This document shows positions 8,507-17,460 of a DNA stretch of 64,000 nucleotides, one piece after another. The notes beneath the pieces were generated by a model. That model was not told the origin of the DNA and did no database searches. It saw nothing but the letters and a program-made list of their open reading frames with translations. Within the stretch, counting starts at the first letter, position 1, and each line of letters starts with the position of its first letter. Origin of the DNA: Pseudomonas sp. JUb42. GTDB taxonomy: Bacteria; Pseudomonadota; Gammaproteobacteria; Pseudomonadales; Pseudomonadaceae. The stretch is taken from the NCBI RefSeq assembly GCF_024807945.1, contig NZ_JANUFD010000005.1, positions 62,001-126,000 of the forward strand. Direction: 5' to 3'. Position numbers and translations under genes: made by a program.

Positions 8507-8600
8507 TGTGGGAGCGAGGCTTGCCCGCGAAGAGGCCGGTACAGCCGACAGATCCTCATCGCCTGGAATATTGCCTTCGCGGGCAAGCCCCGCTCCCACA
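8507..8600. repeat. REP-type palindromic element (GTGGGAGCGAGGCTTGCCCG type)
   Basis: Long inverted repeat. The 5' arm reads TGTGGGAGCGAGGCTTGCCC and the 3' arm GGGCAAGCCCCGCTCCCACA, with about 45 bases between the arms. Located between convergent tetR and surE ends. Confidence 0.85.
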
Positions 8601-8610
8601 AGTTCTGATT

Positions 8611-9390
8611 TCAACTCAGAGACGCCAGTTGCTCTCTGAGGGATTGCGCCGCAGCTTGATCCGACCGCTCAAACCGCAACGGCGTTACCGACACCCCGCC
8701 ATTGATCACCACATGGGTCTCACTGCCCGGCGCATCGCCGCGATCATGGCGTTCGATATTCAGCCAGTAATAGTCCTGCTCGCGCATATCGGTTCTGGCG
8801 GTGATATTCAGGCTGTCCATGCGCCCGGTTCCCTGGCTGGTCACCTGCAACGGTCCGGCCTGATCTGTCGGGACATCAGGAAAGTTGATGTTCAAACAGA
8901 CCGACGCATCCCAACCCGCCGCCAGCAGTTGCCGGATAACGCCGGGGGCCAATTGACGCGCCGTATCCCAGCGCACGGCATCGCGGCGGGTCAGGGCCTG
9001 GCTCAAGGCAATCGACGGAATCCCCAGCAACAGCCCGGCCATGGCCGCGCCCACCGTGCCGGAAAATACTGTTTCCACGCCCAGATTGGCGCCTTTGTTG
9101 ATACCCGACAGCAGTAACTGCGGCGGTTGCTCCATCAAGTGACGCAAGGCGATGGCGACACAGTCGGCGGGCGTGCCGGACACCGAATAGCGGCGTTCAC
9201 CACGGGTCGTGATGCGCAACGGATGGTGAATGCTCAAGGCGTGGGAGATGCCGCTCTGGTCATGATCAGGCGCCACGACCCAGACCTCATCGGCCAGCTC
9301 AAGGGCGACCTCGAGCAAGGTCGCCAGACCCGGCGCGTCAATGCCGTCGTCGTTGGTGATGAGGATGCGTTCAAGGGGTTTGCTCTGCAT
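8611..9390 (-). CDS. surE: 5'/3'-nucleotidase SurE
   Basis: 259 aa from ATG at 9390 (GAGG upstream). SurE signature: ILITNDDGIDAPG with the metal-binding DD near the N-terminus, VVAPDHDQSGISHALSI, SGTPADCVAIAL, LLLSGINKGANLG and YSGTVGAA-like FSGTVGAAM. The enzyme dephosphorylates nucleoside monophosphates and short polyphosphates, dependent on a divalent metal. The usual surE of pseudomonads lies beside pcm, nlpD and rpoS. None are here, so this is probably a second, stand-alone copy. Confidence 0.93.
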   Translation of the reverse strand: MQSKPLERILITNDDGIDAPGLATLLEVALELADEVWVVAPDHDQSGISHALSIHHPLRITTRGERRYSVSGTPADCVAIALRHLMEQPPQLLLSGINKGANLGVETVFSGTVGAAMAGLLLGIPSIALSQALTRRDAVRWDTARQLAPGVIRQLLAAGWDASVCLNINFPDVPTDQAGPLQVTSQGTGRMDSLNITARTDMREQDYYWLNIERHDRGDAPGSETHVVINGGVSVTPLRFERSDQAAAQSLREQLASLS

Positions 9391-9518
9391 TACGGCCTCG
9401 CACGGGAAAGACATGGGCCTTGCATTAAAGCGCAAGGTATATGTCTTTCCCTAGTGCGATACATCAACCATGAAAATGAGGGAATGATGTAAGGACGCAT
9501 TCTGTGGGTGTGACACGC

Positions 9519-9609
9519 TGTGGGAGCGAATTTATTCGCGAAGAGGGCCGTAAGGTCGACACATTTCTTTCGCCTGAAATACCACTTCCGCGAATGAATT
9601 CGCTCCCAC
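9519..9609. repeat. REP-type palindromic element (GTGGGAGCGAATTTATTCGCG type)
   Basis: 5' arm TGTGGGAGCGAATTTATTCG, 3' arm CGAATGAATTCGCTCCCAC. Lies in the gap between the surE start and the efflux operon end. The rest of 9391-9664 holds no gene. Confidence 0.85.
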
Positions 9610-9664
9610 CGTCGCCCCCTATCAGATTCCAGATTCGATCCGGAAAATTGAGGTCAAGGTGTCG

Positions 9665-11155
9665 TCATTTCCGGGCAGTAGTCAACTCCGGCCCCTGCCA
9701 CCCGCCACCCATCGCCCGAAACAGCGTCACCGCCGCCCGGGTCGAGTCGGCCTGGGTGCTGTTGAGCGCGTCCCTGGCGGTCAGCAGTTCGCGGTTGGCA
9801 TCCAGCACATCCGTCAGCCCAATGGCCCCCGACTTGTAGGCGGTCTCGGACAGATCCCGGGCGCGGGTCAAGGCACTGACTTCGCCGTCCAGTTCGTCAC
9901 GCCGCTGCTCGGTCTGGGACAACGCCACCAAAGCGTTCTCCACATCCTCACAAGCCTTGAGCACTGTCTGGCGATACCCAGCCAGGGCCTCGGCGTTGGC
10001 ACCCTTGGCCTGTCTGACCTCGGCGTCGATCTTGCCGAAGTCGAACAGGCGCCAGCGAACCAGCCCGCCAATGGACGGCTGGAACGCACTCTGGCTAAAC
10101 ATGTGATTGCCGGTGATGCTGTCAAAACCCAGGGCGCCGGACAGCGACACCTTCGGGTAATAATCGGCAATGGCCTCGCCAATCCGCTCGTTGGACGCGG
10201 CCAGACGCCGTTCGGCGGCAATGATGTCCGGTCGCCGCCGCAGCACATCCGCCGGTGCAACGCTGCCAGCAATCGACGGCAATACCGGGATCAGCGCCGT
10301 TTGCGCCAAGTCCTGCGCAGAACTGCCGGGCTGACGGCCCATCAACACATCGAGGCGATTGAGCTGGGCTTCCAGCGCGATGCGCAGCAAGGGCACGCTG
10401 GCACGGGCCTGCTTGAGCAAGGCCTGGGCCTGAGCGACTTCCCGTTCGTTGACATCGCCCAGGCGCTGGCGCACCTGTACCAGCCCCAACAGATGTTCAT
10501 CGGTGCTGATCTGGTCGGCAGCCACCGCCAGTCGCGCCTGATAGCCACGGATCTGCACATAGGCATCCGCCGCCTCGGCCACCACGCTGATGCGCGTGCC
10601 CAGATGGGCTGCTTCAGCGACCTGAACCTCGTCGTCAGCCGCCGAAGCGCCGCGACGCAGGCCACCGGCCAGGTCCAGCTCCCAACTGGCCGAAGCCCCG
10701 GCGGTCAGTTCTTTCTGATTACGCTCGTAGCCCGGTTGGTTACGCCCGGTCGAGCCAAGGGGGCTTTGCAAACTCTGCCGTTGCTTGGTCGCCGAACCGA
10801 CCGCATCTACGGTGGGATAGAGCTGCGCACCTGCGGCCTGGGCCACGGCGCGGGCCTGTTCGACCCGAGCCAGGGACACCGCCAGATCGAGGTTCTGCGC
10901 CAACACCTGATTGACGATACTGGCCAGTTGCCGGTCATTGAAGCCCTGCCACCAGGTGGCCAGGTCGACGTTTGACGAAGTGACCTTGGCCTGCACCGGG
11001 TTATGAAACGGCGCCAGGCGGGTGTCCGGCGCCTTGTAGTCAGGGCCGACCGTACAGCCTGCCAGCACTGCCAGGGCAACCAGCAGTGGCAGCAAGGCCT
11101 TGCGTCCCGGCACCTTCACGGCGTCGGCAACGTTGAAACTGAGTGAGCTGGACAT
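9665..11155 (-). CDS. Outer-membrane efflux lipoprotein (NodT/OprM-like)
   Basis: 496 aa from ATG at 11155, which overlaps the RND stop by one base (TGATG). The lipobox is LAVLAGC in the first 40 residues, so the protein is lipid-anchored in the outer membrane. Two outer-membrane efflux repeats follow: NQVLAQNLDLAVSLARVEQARA and, in the second half, RRRPDIIAAERRLAASNERIGEA. It is the channel of the tripartite pump encoded just upstream. It ends with DSTRAAVTLFRAMGGGW, the usual NodT ending. Confidence 0.95.
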   Translation of the reverse strand: MSSSLSFNVADAVKVPGRKALLPLLVALAVLAGCTVGPDYKAPDTRLAPFHNPVQAKVTSSNVDLATWWQGFNDRQLASIVNQVLAQNLDLAVSLARVEQARAVAQAAGAQLYPTVDAVGSATKQRQSLQSPLGSTGRNQPGYERNQKELTAGASASWELDLAGGLRRGASAADDEVQVAEAAHLGTRISVVAEAADAYVQIRGYQARLAVAADQISTDEHLLGLVQVRQRLGDVNEREVAQAQALLKQARASVPLLRIALEAQLNRLDVLMGRQPGSSAQDLAQTALIPVLPSIAGSVAPADVLRRRPDIIAAERRLAASNERIGEAIADYYPKVSLSGALGFDSITGNHMFSQSAFQPSIGGLVRWRLFDFGKIDAEVRQAKGANAEALAGYRQTVLKACEDVENALVALSQTEQRRDELDGEVSALTRARDLSETAYKSGAIGLTDVLDANRELLTARDALNSTQADSTRAAVTLFRAMGGGWQGPELTTARK

Positions 11156-14100
11156 CAACGTCTCCCGTGGAAGTATTTGCGGATAAAGATGTAGAACGCC
11201 GGGGTAAACAGCAGACCGAAACCGGTCACACCGAGCATTCCGAAGAACACGGCGGTGCCCAGGGACTGACGCATTTCCGAACCAGCACCGGTAGCCAGGG
11301 TCAGTGGCGCGACGCCGAGGATGAACGCCAGGGACGTCATCAGGATCGGCCGCAGACGAGTACGGGCGGCATGCACCGCAGCCTCCACCGCAGTCGAACC
11401 CTCGTCCTGTTTCTGCTTGGCAAACTCGACAATCAGAATCGCGTTCTTCGCCGCCAGCCCTATCAGCACGATAAAACCGATCTGGGCGAGGATATCGATG
11501 GGCATACCGCGGAAAATCAGGCCACTGATCGCCGCCAAAATACACATCGGCACAATCAGGATGATCGCCAGCGGCAGGCGCCAGCTTTCGTACTGCGCCA
11601 CCAGCACCAGGAACACGAACAGCGCTGCTGCGGCGAACACCACCAGGGTCGGCGTGCCTTTCTGCTGTTGCTGGTAGGCCAGTTCCGTCCATTCGAAGCC
11701 GATGCCTTTAGGCAGGACTTGCTGGGCCAGGGCTTCCATCTTCAACAGCGCTGTACCGGTGGCCACGCCTGGGGCCGCAGCGCCCTGCACTTCTGCCGCC
11801 GGGAACAGGTTGTAACGCGGCACGCGGTACGGAATGGTGTTGTGCTCGATACTCGCCACACTGCCCACCGGCACCATCTCGCCGGCGTCGTTACGTACTT
11901 TCAGACGGGTGATGTCTTGCGGTGTACCCCGGAAAGTCGAGTCGGCCTGGGCCACCACCTGATAAGTCCGGCCCAGGTAGTTGAAGTCGTTGACGTACTG
12001 CGAACCCAGGTAGACCTGCAGGGTCGAGAACACATCCGACGGTTTGAGCCCGACCTTCTCGGCCTTGACCCGGTCGATGTTGGCGAAGATCGACGGCGAG
12101 CCCGCGTTGAACAGGGTGAACATGCCGACGAAATCCGGATCCTTGCGCGCTGCCGCAACCAGAGTATTGGCCGCATCAGCCAGGGCTTTTGGCCCCAGAC
12201 CGGCGCGGTCTTCGAGCATCAGCTTGAAGCCGCCCGAACTGCCCAGGCCCTGTACCGGCGGCGGTGGAATGCTCAAGACATAGGCATCCTTGATCACCGA
12301 CAGACGCCGACGCAGATCCGCCAGCACCGACTGCGCGGTCAGGCCGGGCATGTCGTGGCTGTACAGCGACGGCAGACCGGTAAATACGGTGCCAGAGTTG
12401 GATGCCACGGTGGAGGTGGTGGCATCCAGGCCCACGAACGGCGCGATATGCTCGATACCGGGGGTTTCCAGAGCGATATCCATGACCTGACGCACCACTT
12501 TCTCGGTGCGATCCAGGGACGCGCCCGGCGGTAACTGCACGATGGTGATCAGGTAACCCTGATCCTGCTCGGGAATGAAGCCGGTCGGGGTGCTGTGGAA
12601 TTCCACGGCAGTCAGGCCAATCAGACCCACATAGACCAGCATCACCAGGGCCAGGCCACGGGCCAGACGCCGGGTCAGGTTGCCGTAGCCGAACGACAGC
12701 TTGTCGAAACCCCGGTTGAAGCGGCCGAAGGTGGCATCCATGGCCCGGCGAGCGCCCTGGAAACGCCCGGTATCAGGCGCGGACTTGGACTTGAACAGCA
12801 CCGCGCACAGCGCCGGACTCAAGGTCAGGGAGACGATGCAGGAAATGATCGTCGAGGCGGCGATGGTCACCGCGAACTGCTTGAAGAACAGCCCGGAAAT
12901 TCCGCTCAGGAAGGCCGCCGGCACGAACACCGCACACAGGGTCAGGGCAATGGACAGCAACGCCCCGCCCACTTCGTCCATGGTGTGGTGTGCCGCCTCG
13001 ACCGGCGACATCCCGTCGTGAATATTGCGCTCGATGTTCTCTACGACAACGATGGCATCGTCGACCACGATCCCCACTGCCAGTACCAGACCGAACAGCG
13101 ACAGGTTGTTCAGCGAGATCCCGCACAGGTACAGCACGGTGAAGGAGCCGACCAGGGAGATTGGGATCGCCACCACCGGAATGATCGTCGCACGCCAGTT
13201 CTGCAGGAACAGGAACACCACCAGCACGACCAGGATAATCGCCTCGAAAATCGTGGTGATCACTTCATGCACGGACTTGCCGATGAAGATGGTCGGGTCA
13301 TAAATGATGCTGTACGCCACGCCCGCCGGGAAATCCTTCTTCAGTTCTTCCATGGTGCCGAGCACCGCATGCTCAACGTCCAGGGAGTTGGACCCTGGCT
13401 GCGCATAGATCAGCAGCGCCGCGGCGTCGCGTTTGTCCATGAACGAAGTCGAGCCGTAATCCACCGCGCCGACTTCGACCCGGCCGATATCACCGATACG
13501 GGTCACCCGGCCGGTGGAATCAGTCTTGACCACGATCTGGGCGAATTCCTCGGGCTTGCTCAGACGTCCCAGCACTTCGACGTTGAGCTGATAGGCTTCG
13601 GCGGATTTGGTCGACGGCTGATTGAGCACACCCGCGGACACTTGCAGGTTCTGCTGACGCAGCACCGCGAGAACTTCACTGGCACTCAAGTTATAGGCCG
13701 CGACCTTGTCCGGATCGAGCCAGATGCGCATGGCGTATTCACGACCGCCCTGGAACTGCACATCCCCTACCCCCTGGATCCGCGCCAGCACATCCTTGAT
13801 ATGCAAGGTGGCGTAGTTGGACAGGTAGAGGGTGTCCTTGCTGCTGTCATCGGAGAACAGATGCACGGCCAGCAAGATGCTCGGCGTCGACTTGCGCACC
13901 TGCACGCCAAGGCGCTGTACATCGTCAGGCAGCCGGGAAATGGCGTTCTGTACGCGGTTCTGGGTCAGGTTCTGGGCGACGTTAAGGTCGGTGCCGATAC
14001 GGAAGGTCACCGTGATCGTCAGCTTGCCGTCGCCGGTGGACTGACTGGTCATGTAGATCATGTTCTCGACGCCGTTGATCTGCTGCTCAAGCGGCGTGGC

Positions 14101-14289
14101 TACGGTCTTGGCGATAGTCTCGGCCGAAGCCCCGGGATACGAGGTAATCACCTGCACGGTCGGCGGGACAATTTCCGGATACTGCGCCACCGGCAGCACG
14201 AACAGTGCGCCGAGGCCGATCAGAGTGATGAAGCAACTGACCACCACGGCAAAGCGCGGTCGATCAATAAAGAAGTGCGCGATACGCAT
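11155..14289 (-). CDS. RND efflux transporter (HAE1/MexF-like)
   Basis: 1044 aa, full length for the family. Inner-membrane proton antiporter: opens with FFIDRPRFAVVVSCFITLIGLGAL (TM1), the porter domain LPVAQYPEIVPPTVQV and SYPGASAETIAKTVATPLEQ, and the proton relay in TM4 (GIVVDDAIVVVENIERN, the DD pair). A second half repeats the layout with PEQDQGYLI and FVLIGLAAKNAILIVEFAKQ. The gene follows its periplasmic adaptor by 5 bases. The class exports drugs and hydrophobic compounds; the substrate cannot be read from the sequence. Confidence 0.97.
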   Translation of the reverse strand: MRIAHFFIDRPRFAVVVSCFITLIGLGALFVLPVAQYPEIVPPTVQVITSYPGASAETIAKTVATPLEQQINGVENMIYMTSQSTGDGKLTITVTFRIGTDLNVAQNLTQNRVQNAISRLPDDVQRLGVQVRKSTPSILLAVHLFSDDSSKDTLYLSNYATLHIKDVLARIQGVGDVQFQGGREYAMRIWLDPDKVAAYNLSASEVLAVLRQQNLQVSAGVLNQPSTKSAEAYQLNVEVLGRLSKPEEFAQIVVKTDSTGRVTRIGDIGRVEVGAVDYGSTSFMDKRDAAALLIYAQPGSNSLDVEHAVLGTMEELKKDFPAGVAYSIIYDPTIFIGKSVHEVITTIFEAIILVVLVVFLFLQNWRATIIPVVAIPISLVGSFTVLYLCGISLNNLSLFGLVLAVGIVVDDAIVVVENIERNIHDGMSPVEAAHHTMDEVGGALLSIALTLCAVFVPAAFLSGISGLFFKQFAVTIAASTIISCIVSLTLSPALCAVLFKSKSAPDTGRFQGARRAMDATFGRFNRGFDKLSFGYGNLTRRLARGLALVMLVYVGLIGLTAVEFHSTPTGFIPEQDQGYLITIVQLPPGASLDRTEKVVRQVMDIALETPGIEHIAPFVGLDATTSTVASNSGTVFTGLPSLYSHDMPGLTAQSVLADLRRRLSVIKDAYVLSIPPPPVQGLGSSGGFKLMLEDRAGLGPKALADAANTLVAAARKDPDFVGMFTLFNAGSPSIFANIDRVKAEKVGLKPSDVFSTLQVYLGSQYVNDFNYLGRTYQVVAQADSTFRGTPQDITRLKVRNDAGEMVPVGSVASIEHNTIPYRVPRYNLFPAAEVQGAAAPGVATGTALLKMEALAQQVLPKGIGFEWTELAYQQQQKGTPTLVVFAAAALFVFLVLVAQYESWRLPLAIILIVPMCILAAISGLIFRGMPIDILAQIGFIVLIGLAAKNAILIVEFAKQKQDEGSTAVEAAVHAARTRLRPILMTSLAFILGVAPLTLATGAGSEMRQSLGTAVFFGMLGVTGFGLLFTPAFYIFIRKYFHGRR

Positions 14290-14294
14290 GTCGG

Positions 14295-15500
14295 TCAGTC
14301 CTTCGCCAGATCATTTTCGGGTTTGATATCGGCGATCTTGACCTTCACTTTCGCACCGGGCGGCGCGTAGACCAGGCCGCCGATCATCACTTGATCGCTA
14401 GCCTTGAGCCCCGACTTGATCACCCGCAGGCCGTCACGCATATCCCCTACTTCCACTGGCCTTGGCGCGACGATGCCGTCTTCACCCACGGTCAGCACGA
14501 TGAAGTGCGACTGGTCCGGCAGCACGGCGGCATCAGGTACCAGCATGGTCGGCGCAGGTGCGGCAGCGATCACCCGCACCCGGGCGAATTCACCGGGTGT
14601 CAGGCTGTTGTCCGGGTTGTTCACCGTGGCGCGGGCATGGATGGTGCCGCTGGAGCGGTTCAGGCTGTTGTCGATGAAGTCCAGGGTGCCCGCTGTTGCA
14701 TACTCGTGGCCGCCACCGACAGCGATCTGCACGTTCTCGGCGGCATCGCCCTGACGCTTGCTCTTGAAACCTTTGTATTGCTGGTAATCGGCTTCGCTCA
14801 TGTCGAAGTCGAGATAGACCGGATCCTGGGAAACGATGGTGGCCAGCAGCGTAGTCGGGCTGCCTGCGGCGCGGCTGCCGGCGACCAGATTGCCTACCGA
14901 GACCTGGTGATTGCCGATGCGCCCGGAGAACGGCGCGACGATCTGGCAGTGATCCAGGTCGAACTGGGCATCGCGGATCTGCGCATTGGCATCGGCGACA
15001 GCGGCCTCGGCCTCCTGCCAGTCGGATTTGCGTTGCTCCATGTTCTGCACGGAACCGGCCTGGTTGCGCGCCAGCTCATCGGCGCGGCGGAATTCGCTCT
15101 TGGCGTAATCCAGTCGCGCCGCCGAGCGTTGCAACAGGGCCTTGGCCTGGGCCAGGCGAATCTCGTAGGGCACCCGGTCAATGGAGAACAGCAGCGCGCC
15201 CTTCTTGACGATCTGGCCGTCCTTGAAATTGATGCCGATCAGGGTGCCACCGACCTGTGCGCGCAGTTCGACCTTGTCCACCGCAGAGAACTGGCCGAGA
15301 AAGCCCAATCGGCTGTCCAGGTCCTTGACCAGTGGCCGGCTGACCACCACTTCCGGCAGTTGCGGCGCATCGGCGGCCACCGCCTGCTCGCGCTCGCCCG
15401 CCACCATGAACAGGCCCACACCGATGGCCGCCGAGAGCAACCCCGCACCTGCCACCGCCCCAACCATCCTTCGCTTACGCAGTACTGGTTTCACTGACAT
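14295..15500 (-). CDS. RND periplasmic adaptor (membrane fusion protein)
   Basis: 401 aa from ATG at 15500 (GGGGA upstream). N-terminal membrane anchor MVGAVAGAGLLSAAIGVGLF, without a lipobox Cys. Then the barrel-sandwich hybrid VELRAQVGGTLIGINFKDGQIVKKGALLFSID, an alpha hairpin (about 105-175) and its second lipoyl half FDLDHCQIVAPFSGRIGNHQVSVGNLV. First gene of the efflux operon, which has the mexE-mexF-oprN order. A LysR gene ending at 15652 lies upstream on the same strand, as mexT does before mexE. Confidence 0.94.
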   Translation of the reverse strand: MSVKPVLRKRRMVGAVAGAGLLSAAIGVGLFMVAGEREQAVAADAPQLPEVVVSRPLVKDLDSRLGFLGQFSAVDKVELRAQVGGTLIGINFKDGQIVKKGALLFSIDRVPYEIRLAQAKALLQRSAARLDYAKSEFRRADELARNQAGSVQNMEQRKSDWQEAEAAVADANAQIRDAQFDLDHCQIVAPFSGRIGNHQVSVGNLVAGSRAAGSPTTLLATIVSQDPVYLDFDMSEADYQQYKGFKSKRQGDAAENVQIAVGGGHEYATAGTLDFIDNSLNRSSGTIHARATVNNPDNSLTPGEFARVRVIAAAPAPTMLVPDAAVLPDQSHFIVLTVGEDGIVAPRPVEVGDMRDGLRVIKSGLKASDQVMIGGLVYAPPGAKVKVKIADIKPENDLAKD

Positions 15501-15580
15501 TCCCCATATCCAAGATTCGGCAAAAGTTACGGTTGCAACCCAGGCCCCGATTGACATTGATGCTAACCATCATCATTAAG

Positions 15581-15612
15581 AGTGTAAATATGTCGACCAT
15601 AATCTAAACACT
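15581..15612. promoter_or_regulatory. Possible LysR-binding dyad upstream of the efflux operon
   Basis: Arms AGTGT (15581-15585) and ACACT (15608-15612) around a central GTCGAC (15592-15597). LysR regulators bind such T-rich, interrupted dyads, and the GTCGA core recalls the MexT site, but its published flanks are not found here. Weak evidence. Confidence 0.3.
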
Positions 15613-15651
15613 TGATCTCTCATCACCGAAATTGATACGAGAGGCGCTGAT

Positions 15652-16569
15652 TCAGGTCGGACGTGGGGTAAAAACGCTGATCTGTTCGATGAACTGATGA
15701 CGGAACCAGACCTCGGAAGCGGCCAGGTTCTTGCCTTCCGACCAGGCCATATGCAGGTCAAAACGTTCGGCAAGGCCGTCGGGCAAGGCGTCGATGACAA
15801 CGCCCATTCCTTGCAGATGGCGGGCTTCGAGATCAGGGATGATCGCCACCCTGTCGGTCCCGGCGAGGATATGCTCGAGGCCATCGGCACTGGCCAATTG
15901 CAGCGCCACCTTGCGTGACAGGCCTTCTCTGGCGAGCTTTTCATCCAGATGCTGCTCAAGCCCGGCGCCATAAGGCACTACCACATGGGCACGCTGGCTC
16001 AGATCATTGGCTGACAGCACCTGCGCGCTGTCGCTGGCCCGCACCAGCACACTGCTGCAACGCGCCACTGACTGGGCCATCCGGCCCTTGGCCTTCAGGG
16101 CAAAGTAACCCAGCTCAAGCGATACCGACTCGGCCGCCAGGCGTTCATTGATCGACTCAGGGTCGCGGCGTTCCACGGCAATGCTGATACCCGGCGCACT
16201 CGCCAGGATCGGCTTGAGCAGCCCCGTCACCAGGGTCGAGCCAACTCCGCCACTGAGGACAATACCGAACCGGGCCTGGCACTCCACCGCAGCAAAAGGC
16301 TCGTTGCTGCTCACGGCGGCTTCGATCAGCTCCAGGGCGGGACCGATCAATTGGGCAATTTCGAGGGCTTTTTCCGTGGGCCGTACGCCATGGCCCGAAC
16401 GGATGAACAGCGGATCCTGAAACAGCGTGCGCAAACGGCGCAGTGAGGCACTGATCGCCGGTTGCCCCACCAGCAGCTTGTTGGCGCAGCGGGTGACATT
16501 GCGCTCACGCATCAGCGCGGCAAACACCACCAACAGATTCAAGTCCGTGGAATGCAGATCATCAAGCAT
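15652..16569 (-). CDS. LysR-family regulator (MexT/NodD-like), probable activator of the efflux operon
   Basis: 305 aa from ATG at 16569; the frame opens at 16647 but the family start is near STDLNLLVVFAALMRERNVTRCANKLLVGQPAISASLRRLR (HTH). The LysR effector domain spans about 95-300. The N-terminal region resembles MexT and NodD, and it lies 151 bases upstream of the adaptor gene on the same strand, exactly as mexT does upstream of mexEF-oprN. It may read into the operon or activate it from the dyad at 15581-15612. Regulation is inferred from position. Confidence 0.88.
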   Translation of the reverse strand: MLDDLHSTDLNLLVVFAALMRERNVTRCANKLLVGQPAISASLRRLRTLFQDPLFIRSGHGVRPTEKALEIAQLIGPALELIEAAVSSNEPFAAVECQARFGIVLSGGVGSTLVTGLLKPILASAPGISIAVERRDPESINERLAAESVSLELGYFALKAKGRMAQSVARCSSVLVRASDSAQVLSANDLSQRAHVVVPYGAGLEQHLDEKLAREGLSRKVALQLASADGLEHILAGTDRVAIIPDLEARHLQGMGVVIDALPDGLAERFDLHMAWSEGKNLAASEVWFRHQFIEQISVFTPRPT

Positions 16570-16602
16570 GGGAAAAATGAACCATTGCGCTTTCTCGACT
16601 TC

Positions 16603-16624
16603 AAAGATTACAACTATAATCTTT
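16603..16624. promoter_or_regulatory. Perfect 22-bp palindromic operator between lysR and tetR
   Basis: Arms AAAGATTA (16603-16610) and TAATCTTT (16617-16624) with a 6-base spacer, CAACTA. It lies in the divergent space between the LysR gene (start 16569) and the TetR gene (start 16717). Its core matches the motif at 7848-7863 next to another TetR. It is the best operator candidate in the window. Confidence 0.65.
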
Positions 16625-16716
16625 AAGTCCTGCACAATCGTTGTCAATCATTTTCACGGTATACGCAGCCTGGCATTACTCCGATAATTCGGCCGCCGAT
16701 GCACCATGAGGTCATG

Positions 16717-17268
16717 ATGAAAGTCACCAAAGAACAGCGTTTACTCAACAAAGAGAAGATCCTCACCGCCGCTTCCCGGCTCTATCGCGAGCACGGTATC
16801 GAGGGCATCGGCATCGGCGAATTGAGCAAGTCCGTGGGTCTGACCCATGGCGGTTTCTACCGCCAGTTCCCCGAGGGCAAGGAACAACTGGTCAGCGAAG
16901 CCATCGAGCGTACCTTCGACGAATACCGCGACCGCTGGCAAAACCAGCACAGCATCAGCGAGGTGGTCCAGGACTATGTCACCCGGGAGCATCGCGACAA
17001 CCAGCAGGACAGCTGCCCCATCCCCACCCTCGCCGCCGACGTTGCCCGTATCGGCGGCAGCGCCAGCGAGGCCTACACCAAAGGCGTGCACCGCCTGCTG
17101 GCAACCCTGATGGAGAAACAGGGCGACCTGGCCGACGGCACCTGCGAAGAGCGCGCCTTGCAAATCCTCGCCTCGATTTCCGGCGCCATGATCATCGCCA
17201 AGGCCAGTAGTGATCCCGAGTTGGCGGACAAGCTCATGGCGGCAGTGGTCAGGCAGTGGAGTGACTGA
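16717..17268 (+). CDS. TetR-family repressor beside the efflux operon
   Basis: 183 aa from ATG at 16717, five bases after GAGG (ATGs at 16699 and 16714 are in frame but badly spaced). HTH IEGIGIGELSKSVGLTHGGFYRQF near the start. The C-terminal domain has CPIPTLAADVARIG, the same subgroup pattern as the TetR at 7929. It is divergent from the LysR gene across a perfect palindrome, so it likely represses lysR and, through it, the pump. Ends before a palindromic element. Confidence 0.9.
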   Translation: MKVTKEQRLLNKEKILTAASRLYREHGIEGIGIGELSKSVGLTHGGFYRQFPEGKEQLVSEAIERTFDEYRDRWQNQHSISEVVQDYVTREHRDNQQDSCPIPTLAADVARIGGSASEAYTKGVHRLLATLMEKQGDLADGTCEERALQILASISGAMIIAKASSDPELADKLMAAVVRQWSD

Positions 17269-17301
17269 CACCCGCTCAGTTGCCTGAACTGGAATGAGAT
17301 T

Positions 17302-17396
17302 CCCGCAGGCGCAGGCTTGCTCGCGATGGCGTCAGGTCTGTCCCCGACGTCATTGCGAGCGCTACACGCTCGATCGCCAGCAAGCCGGCTCCTGCA
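17302..17396. repeat. REP-type palindromic element (CAGGCTTGCTCGCGATGGCG type)
   Basis: Imperfect inverted repeat: GCAGGCTTGCTCGCGATGGC pairs with CGATCGCCAGCAAGCCGGCT on the other side. Lies between the convergent ends of tetR and bdhA. Confidence 0.75.
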
Positions 17397-17460
17397 GAGT
17401 TTATCAGCCTTGAAAATCACCGGCGCGTAACCAAAGCGAAGTACCGTCATGTGCGCGCGG

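Noticed and set aside
11143..14370. Two very long open frames on the plus strand (463 and 591 codons) opposite the RND gene
   Set aside because: They mirror the RND gene in an antisense frame, with Gln/His/Arg-rich products and no domains. GC-rich coding regions often leave such frames open.
15501..15651. MexT box upstream of the efflux operon
   Set aside because: Only the GTCGA core was found; the flanking ATCA and ACYAT parts of the published site are absent.
16570..16716. Possible insertion or small ORF between the LysR and TetR genes
   Set aside because: Space is fully explained by the palindrome and start sites; no codon pattern was seen.
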